Of a stretch of 64,000 nucleotides of DNA, positions 9,640 through 21,151 are shown in pieces. Numbering within the stretch: the first letter of the stretch is position 1; each line of letters begins with the position of its first letter. The DNA is from Rhodococcus sp. Z13 (lineage in GTDB: Bacteria > Actinomycetota > Actinomycetes > Mycobacteriales > Mycobacteriaceae). The position numbers and the translations under genes were made by a program. The notes under the pieces are model-generated. The model made no database searches. It saw only the letters and a program-made list of their open reading frames with translations, and was not told the DNA's origin. The DNA is taken from the NCBI RefSeq assembly GCF_025837095.1, contig NZ_CP107551.1, positions 1,594,352-1,658,351 on the forward strand, read 5' to 3'.

Positions 9640-11694
<2,055 letters not shown>

Positions 11695-11729
11695 GTCCGG
11701 CTCGGCCCTCGAATGCAGTGGTGACGCGC

Positions 11730-11760
11730 GATACGGTGGTGGACGACACACCACCGTATC
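11730..11760. terminator. 12-bp inverted repeat after thrB
   Basis: GATACGGTGGTG (11730-11741) and its exact complement (11749-11760) enclose a 7-nt loop. It lies 36 nt after the thrB stop and just before the rho promoter, so a terminator for the threonine operon is the simplest reading; an operator is possible. Confidence 0.65.
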
Positions 11761-11773
11761 GGCGCGCACGTTC

Positions 11774-11802
11774 TTGCTCTACGTACCGATCGTCGCTATT
11801 CT
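11774..11802 (+). promoter_or_regulatory. rho promoter and start of a ~270-nt leader
   Basis: TTGCTC (11774-11779), a 17-nt spacer and TATTCT (11797-11802) form a good sigma-A promoter. Transcription from about 11808 leaves a leader of roughly 270 nt before the rho GTG at 12076. The span 11695-12075 has no credible gene; it holds the thrB terminator, this promoter and the leader. Long leaders that allow Rho to terminate its own transcript are known in other bacteria. Confidence 0.65.
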
Positions 11803-12075
11803 GTGGGGTGTCCGCACGTCGTGCGTATCAGTCGCCGGATTCTCCAGGGCACTCACTCCAGCTCCATTGGGGCGTCGATCCTGGATCGATCCTCACCTGC
11901 TCCCGGATCCGGGAGAGGGACTAGACCGCACCTACCGGATATCGGTGTGGTGGCGGACGTGCCGACCGTTCGTTTTCCCTGAACTCGTACGGCAAATCCC
12001 AGCTCAGTGCACGAACTGATCTGCGGGACGAACCCTCGACTGCGCATGGAGCGAGCGAGGGAAGGAAGGATCTCC

Positions 12076-14037
12076 GTGACAGATACGGACCTGATCGCTA
12101 CACCTGCTCTCGACATTCCCGAGGCTGCCGGTACCCGGACCACCCGTGGCCGGCGCGGCACCGGCCTGTCGGGCATGGTGCTGGCCGAGTTGCGTGCCCT
12201 CGCCGCCGAACTCGGCATCAAGGGCACCTCCGGGATGCGCAAGGGCGATCTCATCGCTGCGATCAAGGAACGGCAGGGAGGCGGCTCCGATGCCGCGCCT
12301 GCCGCGCAGCCCGCAGCCGCCGAGACGGCTGCACCCACGAAGAACGACGAGGAGCCGGCCGCGCGTCCCGCTCGTGGTCGCCGTGCCCGGAACGCCGAGG
12401 CCGCCGCCCCCGAGGCCGCTTCCGCCGAGGCGAATCCCGCCGTCGTCGAGAACGGTTCGTCGGATGCGCCCGCCGAGCAGCCCTCCGGTGAGAACGAGTC
12501 CGAGGGTGGCCGCCGCGGCCGCGGCCGCCGCGGTCGTCGGAACGCCGACCAGGGCGAGCAAGGCCAGCAGGCCGAGACCACCGAGTCCGCGGGTGAGGCC
12601 CGTCAGGACCGCGACAAGGGCCAGGAGCGCAACGCGGGTGAGGGCGGCCAGTCCCGCCGCGACCGCAATCAGGGCGACCGCAACCAGGGTGACCGCAACC
12701 AGAACGAGCGCGGCCAGGACGGTGGCGAGCGTGACGGCGGCCAGGGCCCCCGGGGCGGCCAGGACAACCGTGGCGGAGACGACGAGGAAGGCGGCCGCGG
12801 TCGCCGGGGCCGTCGCTTCCGCGAGCGTCGCCGCGGACGCGACCGCGGCGAGAGCGGTTCGGACTCGCGCGAACCCGAGATCCGCGAGGACGACGTCCTG
12901 CAGCCGGTCGCCGGCATCCTCGACGTGCTCGACAACTACGCGTTCGTCCGCACCTCCGGCTACCTCGCCGGCCCGAACGACGTGTACGTGTCGATGAACA
13001 TGGTGCGCAAGAACGGTCTGCGCCGCGGCGACGCCATCACCGGCGCCGTGCGGGTGCCCCGCGAGGGCGAGCAGGGCAACCAGCGCCAGAAGTTCAACCC
13101 GCTGGTGCGCCTCGACACCGTCAACGGCCGCGACGTCGAGTCGGCCAAGCGCCGGCCCGAGTTCAACAAGCTCACCCCGCTGTACCCGAACCAGCGCCTG
13201 CGCCTCGAGACGCAGCCGAACATCCTCACCACGCGTGTGATCGACCTGGTCATGCCGATCGGCAAGGGCCAGCGCGCGCTGATCGTGTCGCCGCCGAAGG
13301 CCGGTAAGACCACCGTCCTGCAGGACATCGCCAACGCGATCGCCGTCAACAACCCCGAGTGCTACCTGATGGTCGTGCTCGTCGACGAGCGCCCCGAAGA
13401 GGTCACCGACATGCAGCGTTCGGTGAAGGGCGAGGTCATCGCCTCCACCTTCGACCGGCCGCCGTCGGACCACACCTCGGTCGCCGAGCTCGCCATCGAG
13501 CGGGCGAAGCGTCTCGTCGAGATGGGCCAGGACGTCGTCGTGCTGCTCGACTCGATCACCCGTCTCGGCCGCGCGTACAACAACTCGTCGCCGGCCTCCG
13601 GCCGCATCCTGTCCGGTGGTGTCGACTCGACCGCGCTGTACCCGCCCAAGCGGTTCCTCGGCGCCGCCCGCAACATCGAGAACGGCGGCTCGCTCACGAT
13701 CATCGCCACCGCGATGGTCGAGACGGGTTCGACCGGCGACACCGTCATCTTCGAGGAGTTCAAGGGCACCGGTAACGCCGAGCTCAAGCTCGACCGGAAG
13801 ATCGCCGAGCGCCGGGTGTTCCCGGCGGTCGACGTGAACCCGTCCGGTACCCGCAAGGACGAGCTGCTCATGAGCCCCGACGAGTTCGCGGTGGTGCACA
13901 AGCTCCGCCGGGTGCTGTCCGGTCTCGACTCGCAGCAGGCGATCGATCTGCTCATCGATCGGCTCAAGAAGAGCAAGACGAACATCGAGTTCCTCATGCA
14001 GGTCGCCAAGACCGCACCGGGGGCACTCGAGGACTGA
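12076..14037 (+). CDS. rho: Transcription termination factor Rho with long Arg/Gly/Asn-rich insert
   Basis: The 653-residue hexameric RNA helicase terminates transcription. Its order is a Rho_N helical domain (about 22-58, [17 protein letters not shown]), a disordered Ala/Glu then Arg/Gly/Asn/Asp-rich insert (about 70-270), an S1-like RNA-binding domain from ~274, and a RecA-type ATPase core with [11 protein letters not shown] near 406 and the R-loop region near [15 protein letters not shown]. coli Rho is 419 residues; the extra length is the insert, typical of actinobacteria. GTG 12076 is chosen for AAGGAAGGA just upstream over in-frame codons from 12007. The insert contains three 15-bp repeats. 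Confidence 0.96.
   Translation: MTDTDLIATPALDIPEAAGTRTTRGRRGTGLSGMVLAELRALAAELGIKGTSGMRKGDLIAAIKERQGGGSDAAPAAQPAAAETAAPTKNDEEPAARPARGRRARNAEAAAPEAASAEANPAVVENGSSDAPAEQPSGENESEGGRRGRGRRGRRNADQGEQGQQAETTESAGEARQDRDKGQERNAGEGGQSRRDRNQGDRNQGDRNQNERGQDGGERDGGQGPRGGQDNRGGDDEEGGRGRRGRRFRERRRGRDRGESGSDSREPEIREDDVLQPVAGILDVLDNYAFVRTSGYLAGPNDVYVSMNMVRKNGLRRGDAITGAVRVPREGEQGNQRQKFNPLVRLDTVNGRDVESAKRRPEFNKLTPLYPNQRLRLETQPNILTTRVIDLVMPIGKGQRALIVSPPKAGKTTVLQDIANAIAVNNPECYLMVVLVDERPEEVTDMQRSVKGEVIASTFDRPPSDHTSVAELAIERAKRLVEMGQDVVVLLDSITRLGRAYNNSSPASGRILSGGVDSTALYPPKRFLGAARNIENGGSLTIIATAMVETGSTGDTVIFEEFKGTGNAELKLDRKIAERRVFPAVDVNPSGTRKDELLMSPDEFAVVHKLRRVLSGLDSQQAIDLLIDRLKKSKTNIEFLMQVAKTAPGALED
12661..12705 (+). 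repeat. Three 15-bp tandem repeats inside rho
   Basis: Units near GACCGCAACCAGGGT occur at 12661, 12676 and 12691 and encode [10 protein letters not shown] and DRNQN at about residues 196-210 of Rho, in the disordered RNA-binding insert. Such repeats can vary in copy number between strains. Confidence 0.9.
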
Positions 14038-14044
14038 CGTCGGT

Positions 14045-14078
14045 GCCCCGGGGAATTTCTTCCCGGGGCCCTTCGTTT
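14045..14078 (+). terminator. rho terminator
   Basis: GCCCCGGG (14045-14052) pairs with CCCGGGGC (14062-14069) and is followed by a T-rich run (CTTCGTTT). It starts 8 nt after the rho stop. Confidence 0.8.
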
Positions 14079-14080
14079 GG

Positions 14081-14086
14081 CATAAT
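14081..14086 (+). promoter_or_regulatory. -10 element CATAAT for rpmE
   Basis: CATAAT stands just after the rho terminator, giving a leader of about 65 nt to ATG 14160. No convincing -35 is visible 17 nt upstream. Confidence 0.4.
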
Positions 14087-14159
14087 CGACAGGCTCAGTC
14101 CGGCTCCGGTTCACGTCATCGATCCGCGAAGGCGACCCGGCGGCCATGAAAGGGACACC

Positions 14160-14393
14160 ATGAAGTCAGGAATCCACCCCAACTACGTGCCGACGACCGT
14201 CGTCTGCGGTTGCGGCAACACGTTCGAGACGCGTAGCACGAAGGAGTCGGGACGGATCACCGTCGAAGTCTGCTCCAACTGCCACCCGTTCTACACCGGC
14301 AAGCAGAAGATCCTCGACACCGGTGGACGTGTCGCACGCTTCGAGGCTCGCTACGGCAAGCGCACGCCGAAGAAGGCCGCTGCCGACAGCTAG
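14160..14393 (+). CDS. rpmE: Ribosomal protein L31, zinc-binding type
   Basis: The 77-residue 50S protein has the four-cysteine zinc set C16xC18 (VVCGCGNTF) and CSNC ([13 protein letters not shown]), so it is the Zn-containing (C+) paralogue, the form usually made under zinc sufficiency. ATG 14160 has AAAGGG 5 nt upstream; longer upstream frames are not needed. It has its own promoter and terminator between rho and prfA, the same order as Rv1297-Rv1299. Confidence 0.96.
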   Translation: MKSGIHPNYVPTTVVCGCGNTFETRSTKESGRITVEVCSNCHPFYTGKQKILDTGGRVARFEARYGKRTPKKAAADS

Positions 14394-14400
14394 CTGCCAC

Positions 14401-14446
14401 GCCGACGCCCGGTTCTGCCCTCGTGCAGGCCGGGCGTCGGCATTTT
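14401..14446 (+). terminator. rpmE terminator
   Basis: A 12-bp stem GCCGACGCCCGG (14401-14412) with CCGGGCGTCGGC (14430-14441) is followed by ATTTT. The 17-nt loop can pair further inside. Confidence 0.85.
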
Positions 14447-14527
14447 CGCGTGCAGGGGTGTCCCCGCGGGTACCCGAGGCGCACGCATCCCGGCACCCAC
14501 AGGAACCAACGAGAGCGGAGCACACCC

Positions 14528-15607
14528 ATGGCGGGGCAGACCAAGCCGTCGGCCATCGACGACATCCTGGCCGAGTACGCGGGTCTGGAACAGCAACTGT
14601 CCGATCCGTCGCTGCACGACGATCCGGCCGCGGCACGCAGGGTCGGCAAACGCTTCGCCGAGCTCGCTCCCGTCATGTCGACCTACAACGCGCTGAAGCA
14701 GGCCCGGGAGGACCTCGAGGCCGCGCGCGAACTCGCCGCCGACGACTCGTCGTTCGCCTCCGAGGTCACCGATCTCGAGGAGAAGGTCGCCGAGCTCGAC
14801 CTCACGCTCACCGATCTGCTCGCCCCCCGCGACCCGCACGACAGCGAGGACGTCGTGCTCGAGGTCAAGTCGGGGGAGGGCGGCGAGGAATCCGCGCTGT
14901 TCGCCGCGGATCTCGCCCGCATGTACACCCGCTACGCCGAGCGTGCCGGCTGGCGCGTCGAGGTGCTCGACGCCAACTACTCCGATCTGGGCGGCTACAA
15001 GGACGTCACCCTCTCGATCAAGGCGAAGACCGATGTGCGCGACGGCGTGTGGTCGCGGCTGAAGTTCGAGGGCGGTGTCCACCGCGTACAGCGCGTGCCC
15101 GTCACCGAATCGCAGGGCCGCATCCACACCTCCGCCGCCGGTGTCTACGTCTACCCCGAACCCGACGAGGTCGAGGAAGTGCAGATCGACGAGGGAGACC
15201 TGCGCATCGACGTGTACCGGTCGTCGGGCAAGGGTGGTCAGGGCGTCAACACCACCGACTCCGCCGTCCGCATCACCCACCTGCCCACCGGCATCGTGGT
15301 GACCTGCCAGAACGAGCGGTCGCAGCTGCAGAACAAGGCCCGCGCCATGCAGGTCCTCGCTGCGCGCCTGCAGGCCGCCGCCGAGGAGGCCGCGGATGCC
15401 GAGGCCTCGGCCGAGCGGGCCAGCCAGGTGCGCACTGTCGACCGCTCCGAGCGCATCCGCACCTACAACTTCCCGGAGAACCGCATCACCGATCACCGCA
15501 TCGGGTTCAAGGCCCACAACCTCGACGCGGTGCTCGACGGTGAACTCGACGCTCTGCTCGACGCGCTCGGTGCCGCCGACCGCGAGGCCCGGCTCGCCGC
15601 GGAGTAA
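14528..15607 (+). CDS. prfA: Peptide chain release factor 1
   Basis: The 359-residue factor releases peptides at UAA and UAG. The stop-codon-reading tripeptide is PVT ([17 protein letters not shown]) and the peptidyl-transferase motif is GGQ ([17 protein letters not shown]). An N-terminal coiled-coil (about 10-95) precedes the core. ATG 14528 has GAGCGGAG upstream and gives the normal length; the frame is open further up to 14423 without support. prmC, whose product methylates this GGQ glutamine, lies downstream but is separated by an inserted opposite-strand gene. Confidence 0.96.
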   Translation: MAGQTKPSAIDDILAEYAGLEQQLSDPSLHDDPAAARRVGKRFAELAPVMSTYNALKQAREDLEAARELAADDSSFASEVTDLEEKVAELDLTLTDLLAPRDPHDSEDVVLEVKSGEGGEESALFAADLARMYTRYAERAGWRVEVLDANYSDLGGYKDVTLSIKAKTDVRDGVWSRLKFEGGVHRVQRVPVTESQGRIHTSAAGVYVYPEPDEVEEVQIDEGDLRIDVYRSSGKGGQGVNTTDSAVRITHLPTGIVVTCQNERSQLQNKARAMQVLAARLQAAAEEAADAEASAERASQVRTVDRSERIRTYNFPENRITDHRIGFKAHNLDAVLDGELDALLDALGAADREARLAAE

Positions 15608-15619
15608 CCGGCCACGAGC

Positions 15620-15639
15620 CGGACCGTGTGACGGTTCCG
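15620..15639. terminator. Weak hairpin between convergent prfA and secreted-protein gene
   Basis: CGGACCGT pairs with ACGGTTCCG across a GTG loop with one bulge. It occupies the 33-bp gap between two convergent genes. Confidence 0.4.
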
Positions 15640-15640
15640 A

Positions 15641-16108
15641 CTAGGTCACGGTCGGCGCGGGAGCGATCGCGACCCCCGGTACCTGGGTGATATCCACGCC
15701 CGGCAGCAGGAAGCAGGTCTCGCCGTCGCTGTTGCGGTGATCGCCCCATACGACGCTCACCACGAGACCTTCGCCGGTCCGGAGCACCACGGCGGGCTCC
15801 TCGAGGTCGTCCGCCTCCGGGTCCGTGTCGGGCAGCACAGCGGCACCCGAGGTCATCGTCTGCAGGTTGAGCCAGTTCACCTGCCCCAGTCCGGCGCCCT
15901 CGTCCTCGATCTCGAACTCGATCTCCCCCACCTCCAGATCGTTCTCCTGGGTGAGTGTCTCGGTGTCCGCGGACCCGATCCCGGCGGGACAGCCGATGGG
16001 GGTGGGCTGGATGTCGATGGGTTCGGCGCTCGCGAGGGCGGGCGCCGCGAACGCGGTGGCGCCCGCGGCCGCGAGGACGGTGATACTGCGAACGGTTCGT
16101 GTCTTCAT
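15641..16108 (-). CDS. Small secreted protein of unknown function
   Basis: The 155-residue protein has a Sec signal peptide (MKTRTVRSITVLAAAGATAF, cleavage likely after ASA near residue 30) and an acidic mature chain (EVGEIEFEIEDEGAGLG, DTDPEADDLEEP) with two cysteines (PIGCPAG and GETCFLLPG) that could pair. I do not recognise the family. ATG 16108 is chosen because AAAGGGA lies 7 nt upstream; a TTG two codons earlier is less likely. It is read against its neighbours and splits prfA from prmC. Confidence 0.72.
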   Translation of the reverse strand: MKTRTVRSITVLAAAGATAFAAPALASAEPIDIQPTPIGCPAGIGSADTETLTQENDLEVGEIEFEIEDEGAGLGQVNWLNLQTMTSGAAVLPDTDPEADDLEEPAVVLRTGEGLVVSVVWGDHRNSDGETCFLLPGVDITQVPGVAIAPAPTVT

Positions 16109-16301
16109 GAGCAATCCCTTTCTGTCGACGAAACCGACCGTGGGGTATCGGTCTTCCCGGATTGCCCTCGCAGGAGCGGTTCAATCGCGCTTCACACGGA
16201 ACGTCCGGTACGTGCAGATCACGCGGATGGTCCGTTCCGGGTGCTTTGTGGGGGATCGACCTCGGCTCGGGGGGCCTTCGACGCCGTGGCAGGCTGTACG
16301 C

Positions 16302-17201
16302 GTGAGCCGTCAACCTCTGCGCCTGGCCATTCTCGAAGCGGCATCCGTACTCGAAGAAGCGGGTGTGGCGAGCCCGCGAGTCGACGCCGAGCTGCTCGCC
16401 GCCCACCTCCTCGGAGTCGACCGGGGCAGGCTCGGCCTCGTCCCGCTCGTCGATCCCGCGACGATCGACGCCTACCGTGCGATGGTCGCGCAGCGTGCCG
16501 AGCGGATCCCGCTGCAGTACATCACCGGCACCTCGCCGATGGGGGAGATCGACCTCGCCGTCGGGCCCGGTGTGTTCGTGCCCCGCCCCGAGACCGAACT
16601 GATCCTGGCGTGGGCGCTGGCCTTCCTCGAGCGGCACGGCCGCCCCAACCCGGTGGTCCTGGACCTGTGCACGGGGTCCGGTGCGCTGGCCCTCGCGATC
16701 GCGCACGCCCGTCCCGACGCCGTCGTCCACGCCGTCGAACTCGAAGCGAAGGCACTCGCCTGGGCGCGCCGCAACGCCGAGGCCCGGGCCGCCGAGGGGG
16801 ACACCCCGATCCACCTGCACCAGGGCGATGTGACCGACCGGACCCTGCTCACCAAGCTCGAGGGCACCGTCGACGTGATCGTCGCGAACCCGCCCTACAT
16901 CCCCGAGGGCGCCGAACTCGAACCCGAGGTCATCGAGCACGACCCGCACTCGGCACTGTTCGGCGGACCCGACGGGCTCTCCGTCATCCGGCCGATGGTC
17001 ACCAACATCGCACGCTGGCTGCGTATCGGGGGAGCGGTCGCCGTCGAGCACGACGACACCAACGGCATGCTCGTGGCGGAACTGTTCGAACAGCGCCGCG
17101 TGTTCGGCGACGTCGTGCAGCACCCCGACCTGGCCGGCAAGTTGCGTTTCGTCACCGCCCACCGCGTTCCCACCGAGGTGGAGGCGAACCGCCGCAAGTA
17201 G
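16302..17201 (+). CDS. prmC: Release factor glutamine N5-methyltransferase
   Basis: The 299-residue enzyme methylates the GGQ glutamine of release factors. It has an N-terminal helical factor-binding domain, the SAM-binding LDLCTGSGALALAIA loop, and the catalytic NPPY motif (IVANPPYIPEGAE). GTG 16302 gives the normal length. The upstream 193 bp shows no strong promoter; CAGGCT six nt before GTG could be a poor -10 for a leaderless transcript. Confidence 0.94.
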   Translation: MSRQPLRLAILEAASVLEEAGVASPRVDAELLAAHLLGVDRGRLGLVPLVDPATIDAYRAMVAQRAERIPLQYITGTSPMGEIDLAVGPGVFVPRPETELILAWALAFLERHGRPNPVVLDLCTGSGALALAIAHARPDAVVHAVELEAKALAWARRNAEARAAEGDTPIHLHQGDVTDRTLLTKLEGTVDVIVANPPYIPEGAELEPEVIEHDPHSALFGGPDGLSVIRPMVTNIARWLRIGGAVAVEHDDTNGMLVAELFEQRRVFGDVVQHPDLAGKLRFVTAHRVPTEVEANRRK

Positions 17202-17299
17202 GTACGGTCTGCGATCGGTACTCGTGACCCGGCGGACACCGATTCCGTCGAGACGGGGGCCGTCGTCGATCACACCGGCCGGAGTGGAAGGATGAGTGC

Positions 17300-17962
17300 G
17301 TGAGCACCGTGTACGACTGCAACCAGCAAGCTTCGCGCGCCGCCGGCCTGAACGCGGCGCGCGGCGCGCTCAAGGCCGGACGGCTCGTCGTCGTCCCCAC
17401 CGACACGGTGTACGGCATCGCCGCCGATGCATTCGACTCGTCGGCCGTGGACGCGCTGCTGAAGGCGAAGGGCCGCGGCCGCGACATGCCGGTCCCGGTG
17501 CTCGTGGGCTCCTGGACCACCATCGACGGCCTCGTCACCTCCGTGCGCCCCGAGGCGCGGGAACTGATCCGCGCCTTCTGGCCGGGCGGCCTGAGCGTGG
17601 TGGTGCACCAGGCGCCGTCGCTGGCCTGGGACCTGGGGGACACCCGCGGCACGGTCATGCTGCGCATGCCGCTGCATCCGGTCATCCTCGAACTGCTCCG
17701 CGAGGTCGGGCCGCTCGCCGTGTCGAGCGCCAACGTCTCCGGGCAGCCACCCGCCACGAACGTCACCGAGGCCCGCGACCAGCTCGGCGCATCGGTGAGC
17801 GTCTACCTGGACGGCGGGCCTGCCGACCACGGTGTCGCCTCGACGATCGTCGACCTCACCGGTGACCGGCCGCGCATCCTCCGCGAAGGTGCCGTCTCGG
17901 CGGAGGAGATCGCAGAGGTCCTCGGCGACGACCCCGAACGCCTGCGTTCCGGCGTGGAGTAG
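17300..17962 (+). CDS. Sua5/YciO/YrdC-family threonylcarbamoyl-AMP synthase
   Basis: The 220-residue protein makes threonylcarbamoyl-AMP for the universal t6A37 tRNA modification. It has the YrdC core: PTDTVYGIAADAF, LKAKGRGRDMPVPVLV, FWPGGLSVVV, MLRMPLHPVILELL and SSANVSGQPPATN. No long Sua5 C-terminal domain is present, so it is TsaC-like in size. GTG 17300 follows GGAAGGA. It lies between prmC and wecA as Rv1301 does. Confidence 0.93.
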   Translation: MSTVYDCNQQASRAAGLNAARGALKAGRLVVVPTDTVYGIAADAFDSSAVDALLKAKGRGRDMPVPVLVGSWTTIDGLVTSVRPEARELIRAFWPGGLSVVVHQAPSLAWDLGDTRGTVMLRMPLHPVILELLREVGPLAVSSANVSGQPPATNVTEARDQLGASVSVYLDGGPADHGVASTIVDLTGDRPRILREGAVSAEEIAEVLGDDPERLRSGVE

Positions 17963-17981
17963 CGGCGGAGGAACGGAGCAC

Positions 17982-19199
17982 GTGACTGCAGCCGACACCA
18001 CCGCCGTACTGCTGGCCCAATCCGGACGCGGCGCCGGTGTGCCGATCAGGGAACTGCTTCTCGTTCTGCTGACCTCCGCGGTCGTGACCTTCCTGGCGAC
18101 GGGAGTGGTGCGGATCGTCGCGGTGAAGTTCGGTGCCGTCGCCGTGCCACGCGACCGCGACGTGCACGTGAAGCCGACACCCAGGATGGGTGGCGTCGGC
18201 ATGTACATCGGCCTCGTCGCGGGCATCCTCTTCGCGCAACAACTACCCGCTCTGACCAGGGGATTCGAATACACACCCGACATGGGGGCCGCGCTCGTCG
18301 CGGCGTCGGTCATCGTGGTCGTGGGCATCGTCGACGACCGCTGGGGACTCGACGCGCTCACCAAGTTCGTCGGCCAGGTCACCGCGGCGGGCGTGCTCGT
18401 CGTCATGGGCGTGAGCTGGATCGTCGTGTACGACCCGTTCAGCGCCTCCACCCTCGTGCTCGACCAGCTGCAGGGCGGTCTGATCACCGTCGGTGTCGCC
18501 GCGGTGATGATCAACGCGATGAACTTCGTCGACGGTCTCGACGGTCTCGCCGCCGGTCTCGGCCTGATCGCCGCCCTCGCGATCTGCGCGTTCTCCGTCG
18601 GCCTGCTGCTCGACCAGGGTGGCGACGTCTCCGCCTATCCGCCGGCGCTCATGGCTGCCGCCCTCGCGGGAGCCTGCCTCGGTTTCCTGCCGCACAACTT
18701 CCAGCCGGCGAAGATCTTCATGGGCGACTCCGGCTCGATGCTCATCGGCCTGATGCTCGCCGCGATCTCGACCAGCGCCTCGGGGCTCATCCCGTTGAGC
18801 GCTTACGGTTCCCGCGACCTGCTGGGTCTGCTCTCGCCGCTGATCCTGGTCGGCGCCGTGATGTTCATCCCGATCCTCGACCTGCTGCTGGCGATCGTCC
18901 GCCGGACCCGCGCCGGCGTGAGCCCCTTCAGCCCCGACAAGATGCACCTGCACCACCGGTTGCTGCAGATCGGGCACTCGCACCGTCGCGTCGTGCTGCT
19001 GCTGTACCTGTGGGTCGGCATCCTCGCCTTCGGCGCCGTCGGATCGTCCCTGCTCGACCGCCGTGCCGTCGTGCTCATCCTCGCCGGTGGCCTGGTGTTC
19101 GCCCTCGTGGTGACGGCCGTGCCGTCGCTGCGCCATCAGGACGACGAGCGGGAGAGCGAGGAGCCGAGGTCGCGGAAGCGTTTCCGGTGGGTCCGTTAG
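17982..19199 (+). CDS. wecA: Undecaprenyl/decaprenyl-phosphate GlcNAc-1-phosphate transferase
   Basis: The 405-residue polytopic membrane enzyme (about 11 helices) starts lipid-linked glycan synthesis; in mycolata this builds the arabinogalactan linker. Catalytic-site motifs include the cytoplasmic DDRWG loop, NFVDGLDGLAAG, MGDSGSMLIG and the basic HLHHRLLQIGHSHRR loop. GTG 17982 has GGAGGAACGGAG just upstream. It sits directly before the ATP synthase operon, as rfe (Rv1302) does. Confidence 0.94.
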   Translation: MTAADTTAVLLAQSGRGAGVPIRELLLVLLTSAVVTFLATGVVRIVAVKFGAVAVPRDRDVHVKPTPRMGGVGMYIGLVAGILFAQQLPALTRGFEYTPDMGAALVAASVIVVVGIVDDRWGLDALTKFVGQVTAAGVLVVMGVSWIVVYDPFSASTLVLDQLQGGLITVGVAAVMINAMNFVDGLDGLAAGLGLIAALAICAFSVGLLLDQGGDVSAYPPALMAAALAGACLGFLPHNFQPAKIFMGDSGSMLIGLMLAAISTSASGLIPLSAYGSRDLLGLLSPLILVGAVMFIPILDLLLAIVRRTRAGVSPFSPDKMHLHHRLLQIGHSHRRVVLLLYLWVGILAFGAVGSSLLDRRAVVLILAGGLVFALVVTAVPSLRHQDDERESEEPRSRKRFRWVR

Positions 19200-19202
19200 G
19201 CT
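19197..19202 (+). promoter_or_regulatory. -10 element TAGGCT, likely leaderless atpI transcript
   Basis: TAGGCT overlaps the wecA stop codon and ends 8 nt before the GTG of the next gene (19211). Confidence 0.5.
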
Positions 19203-19210
19203 CGGATACC

Positions 19211-19690
19211 GTGACGAACCCGGACCGCCCCGAGCACGACCAGCCGCTGCCCGCGATGCCCGATCCGACGGCGCCGATGCGCACAGCCGTCCGATACGGG
19301 GTGTTCGGCCTGATCGCCCTGGCCGTGGTGTCGTCGGTGATCTCCGTGATCGTCGCCGGGACCCCCGGACTGTGGGGAGCGCTGATCGGTGCTGCGGTCG
19401 GCGGCGGATTCATCCTCTTCACCGCGCTCGGTGTGCTGCTCACGTCGAAGATGCCCGCGATGACCGCCGGCGCGGTTCTGCTCGGTACGTGGCTGCTGAA
19501 ACTGATCCTGGCCATCGTCGTCATGGGCTCGCTCGACTCGATGGACTTCTACAGCCGCAACGCCCTCGTCCTCACCATCGTTTTCGCCCTGGTCATCGTG
19601 CTGGGAGCGGAGACCTACGGGGTGCTGTCGACACGCGCCCTGTACATCGACGCGCAGTCCTCGGACGGCGCCGAGAACGACGAACGGTAG
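19211..19690 (+). CDS. atpI: ATP synthase protein I-like membrane protein
   Basis: The 159-residue protein has a Pro-rich N-terminus and four predicted membrane helices (about 33-54, 56-77, 82-104 and 117-139). By position directly ahead of atpB and by topology it corresponds to Rv1303 and the AtpI/UncI group, which helps c-ring assembly in other bacteria. Sequence identity in this group is low, so the symbol rests partly on position. GTG 19211 is the supported start. Confidence 0.78.
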   Translation: MTNPDRPEHDQPLPAMPDPTAPMRTAVRYGVFGLIALAVVSSVISVIVAGTPGLWGALIGAAVGGGFILFTALGVLLTSKMPAMTAGAVLLGTWLLKLILAIVVMGSLDSMDFYSRNALVLTIVFALVIVLGAETYGVLSTRALYIDAQSSDGAENDER

Positions 19691-20018
19691 TAGCCCCGAA
19701 AGTCGATAACCCCCCACGTAGGAACCCACCTACGCGCTGTCGTAGAGCAGTTGGTAGGGTGAGTCCTGCGAGAGTAACGCTGCAGGCACAAGGTCCCGAC
19801 CCCGCACGCAGTTGTGACTTCGTAGGCGGTCGTGGTCAAATGACCGCCGAGTCGACGAGAGTCGCCGACACCGGCAGGAAGCGGAACCGTATCCACGGTT
19901 CGGACCACTGGCGAATACGCGAGCCGACCTGGTCGACTTCTGGATCGTCAATGTCCGATCGAACCGCAGACGGCATGCCTGCGGCCGACTACGGGAGAGA
20001 GCGCTGAGCGTCACCACC
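19691..20018 (+). promoter_or_regulatory. atp operon leader region
   Basis: This 328-bp gap holds no credible gene. A small hairpin (CGTAGG 19717-19722 with CCTACG 19729-19734) is followed by AT-richer sequence with two candidate -10s: TAGGGT at 19755-19760, or TAACGC at 19775-19780 with TTGGTA 18 nt upstream. TTGTGA-N18-TCAAAT at 19812-19841 is a third. I cannot choose between them, but a separate operon promoter here is likely. Confidence 0.45.
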
Positions 20019-20798
20019 TTGGCAGCCGGAGAATTCCACGCGCCGTCACTAGCTGATTTTTTCCCACCGGCAGTTCTGTTCGAAGGCACCCCCTTCGAGC
20101 TGGACCGGCTGATGATCATCCGCGTCGCCGTCGCCCTGATCGTCGCGCTGTTCTTCTTCTTCGCGCTGCGGAGTCCGAAGCTCATCCCGCGAGGCGTGCA
20201 GAACGTCGCGGAGATCATGATCGACTTCGTTCGCATCCAGATCGCCGAGGACATCCTCGGTAAGGAACAGGGCCGCCGGTTCCTCCCGGTGATCGCCACC
20301 ATCTTCTTCCTGGTGGCCGGTCTGAACCTGACGTCGGTCATTCCGTTCCTCAACATCTCCTCGAACGCACGTATCGGTATGCCGATCGTGCTCGCGGCCC
20401 TCGCCTACATCGTCTTCAACTACGTGGGCATCAAGAAGTACGGCTTCTTCCGCTACGTCAAGAGCAGCATCGTCATTCCGAACCTGCCGCCGGCTCTCCA
20501 CATCCTGGTGATCCCGATCGAGTTCGTCTCGACCTTCATCCTGCGGCCGTTCACGCTGACCATCCGTCTCATGGCCAACATGCTGGCCGGTCACATCATG
20601 CTCGTGCTGTTCTTCAGCGCCACCCAGTTCTTCTTCTTCGATTCCGACGGCTTCATGAAGGTGTTCGGCATCGGATCTCTCATCGGCGGGATCGCGTTCA
20701 CCTTCTTCGAGCTTCTGGTGATCGTCCTGCAGGCCTACATCTTCGCGCTGCTGACCGCGGTGTACATCGACCTGGCCCTGCACGCCGAAGAGCACTAG
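20019..20798 (+). CDS. atpB: F1Fo ATP synthase subunit a
   Basis: The 259-residue membrane subunit forms the proton half-channels against the c-ring. The essential arginine lies in FTLTIRLMANMLAGH; five to six hydrophobic helices are evident. No ATG or GTG is available. TTG 20019 is listed, but the ribosome site GGGAGA (19993-19998) is far better spaced for an in-frame CTG at 20004, which would add five residues (start-SVTT). It heads the operon order a-c-b-delta-alpha-gamma-beta-epsilon. Confidence 0.95.
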   Translation: MAAGEFHAPSLADFFPPAVLFEGTPFELDRLMIIRVAVALIVALFFFFALRSPKLIPRGVQNVAEIMIDFVRIQIAEDILGKEQGRRFLPVIATIFFLVAGLNLTSVIPFLNISSNARIGMPIVLAALAYIVFNYVGIKKYGFFRYVKSSIVIPNLPPALHILVIPIEFVSTFILRPFTLTIRLMANMLAGHIMLVLFFSATQFFFFDSDGFMKVFGIGSLIGGIAFTFFELLVIVLQAYIFALLTAVYIDLALHAEEH

Positions 20799-20838
20799 CT
20801 CGCCCGAACGGCACGACCTACATCTACACAAGGACTGA

Positions 20839-21138
<300 letters not shown>

Positions 21139-21151
21139 TTCGACGACCACC

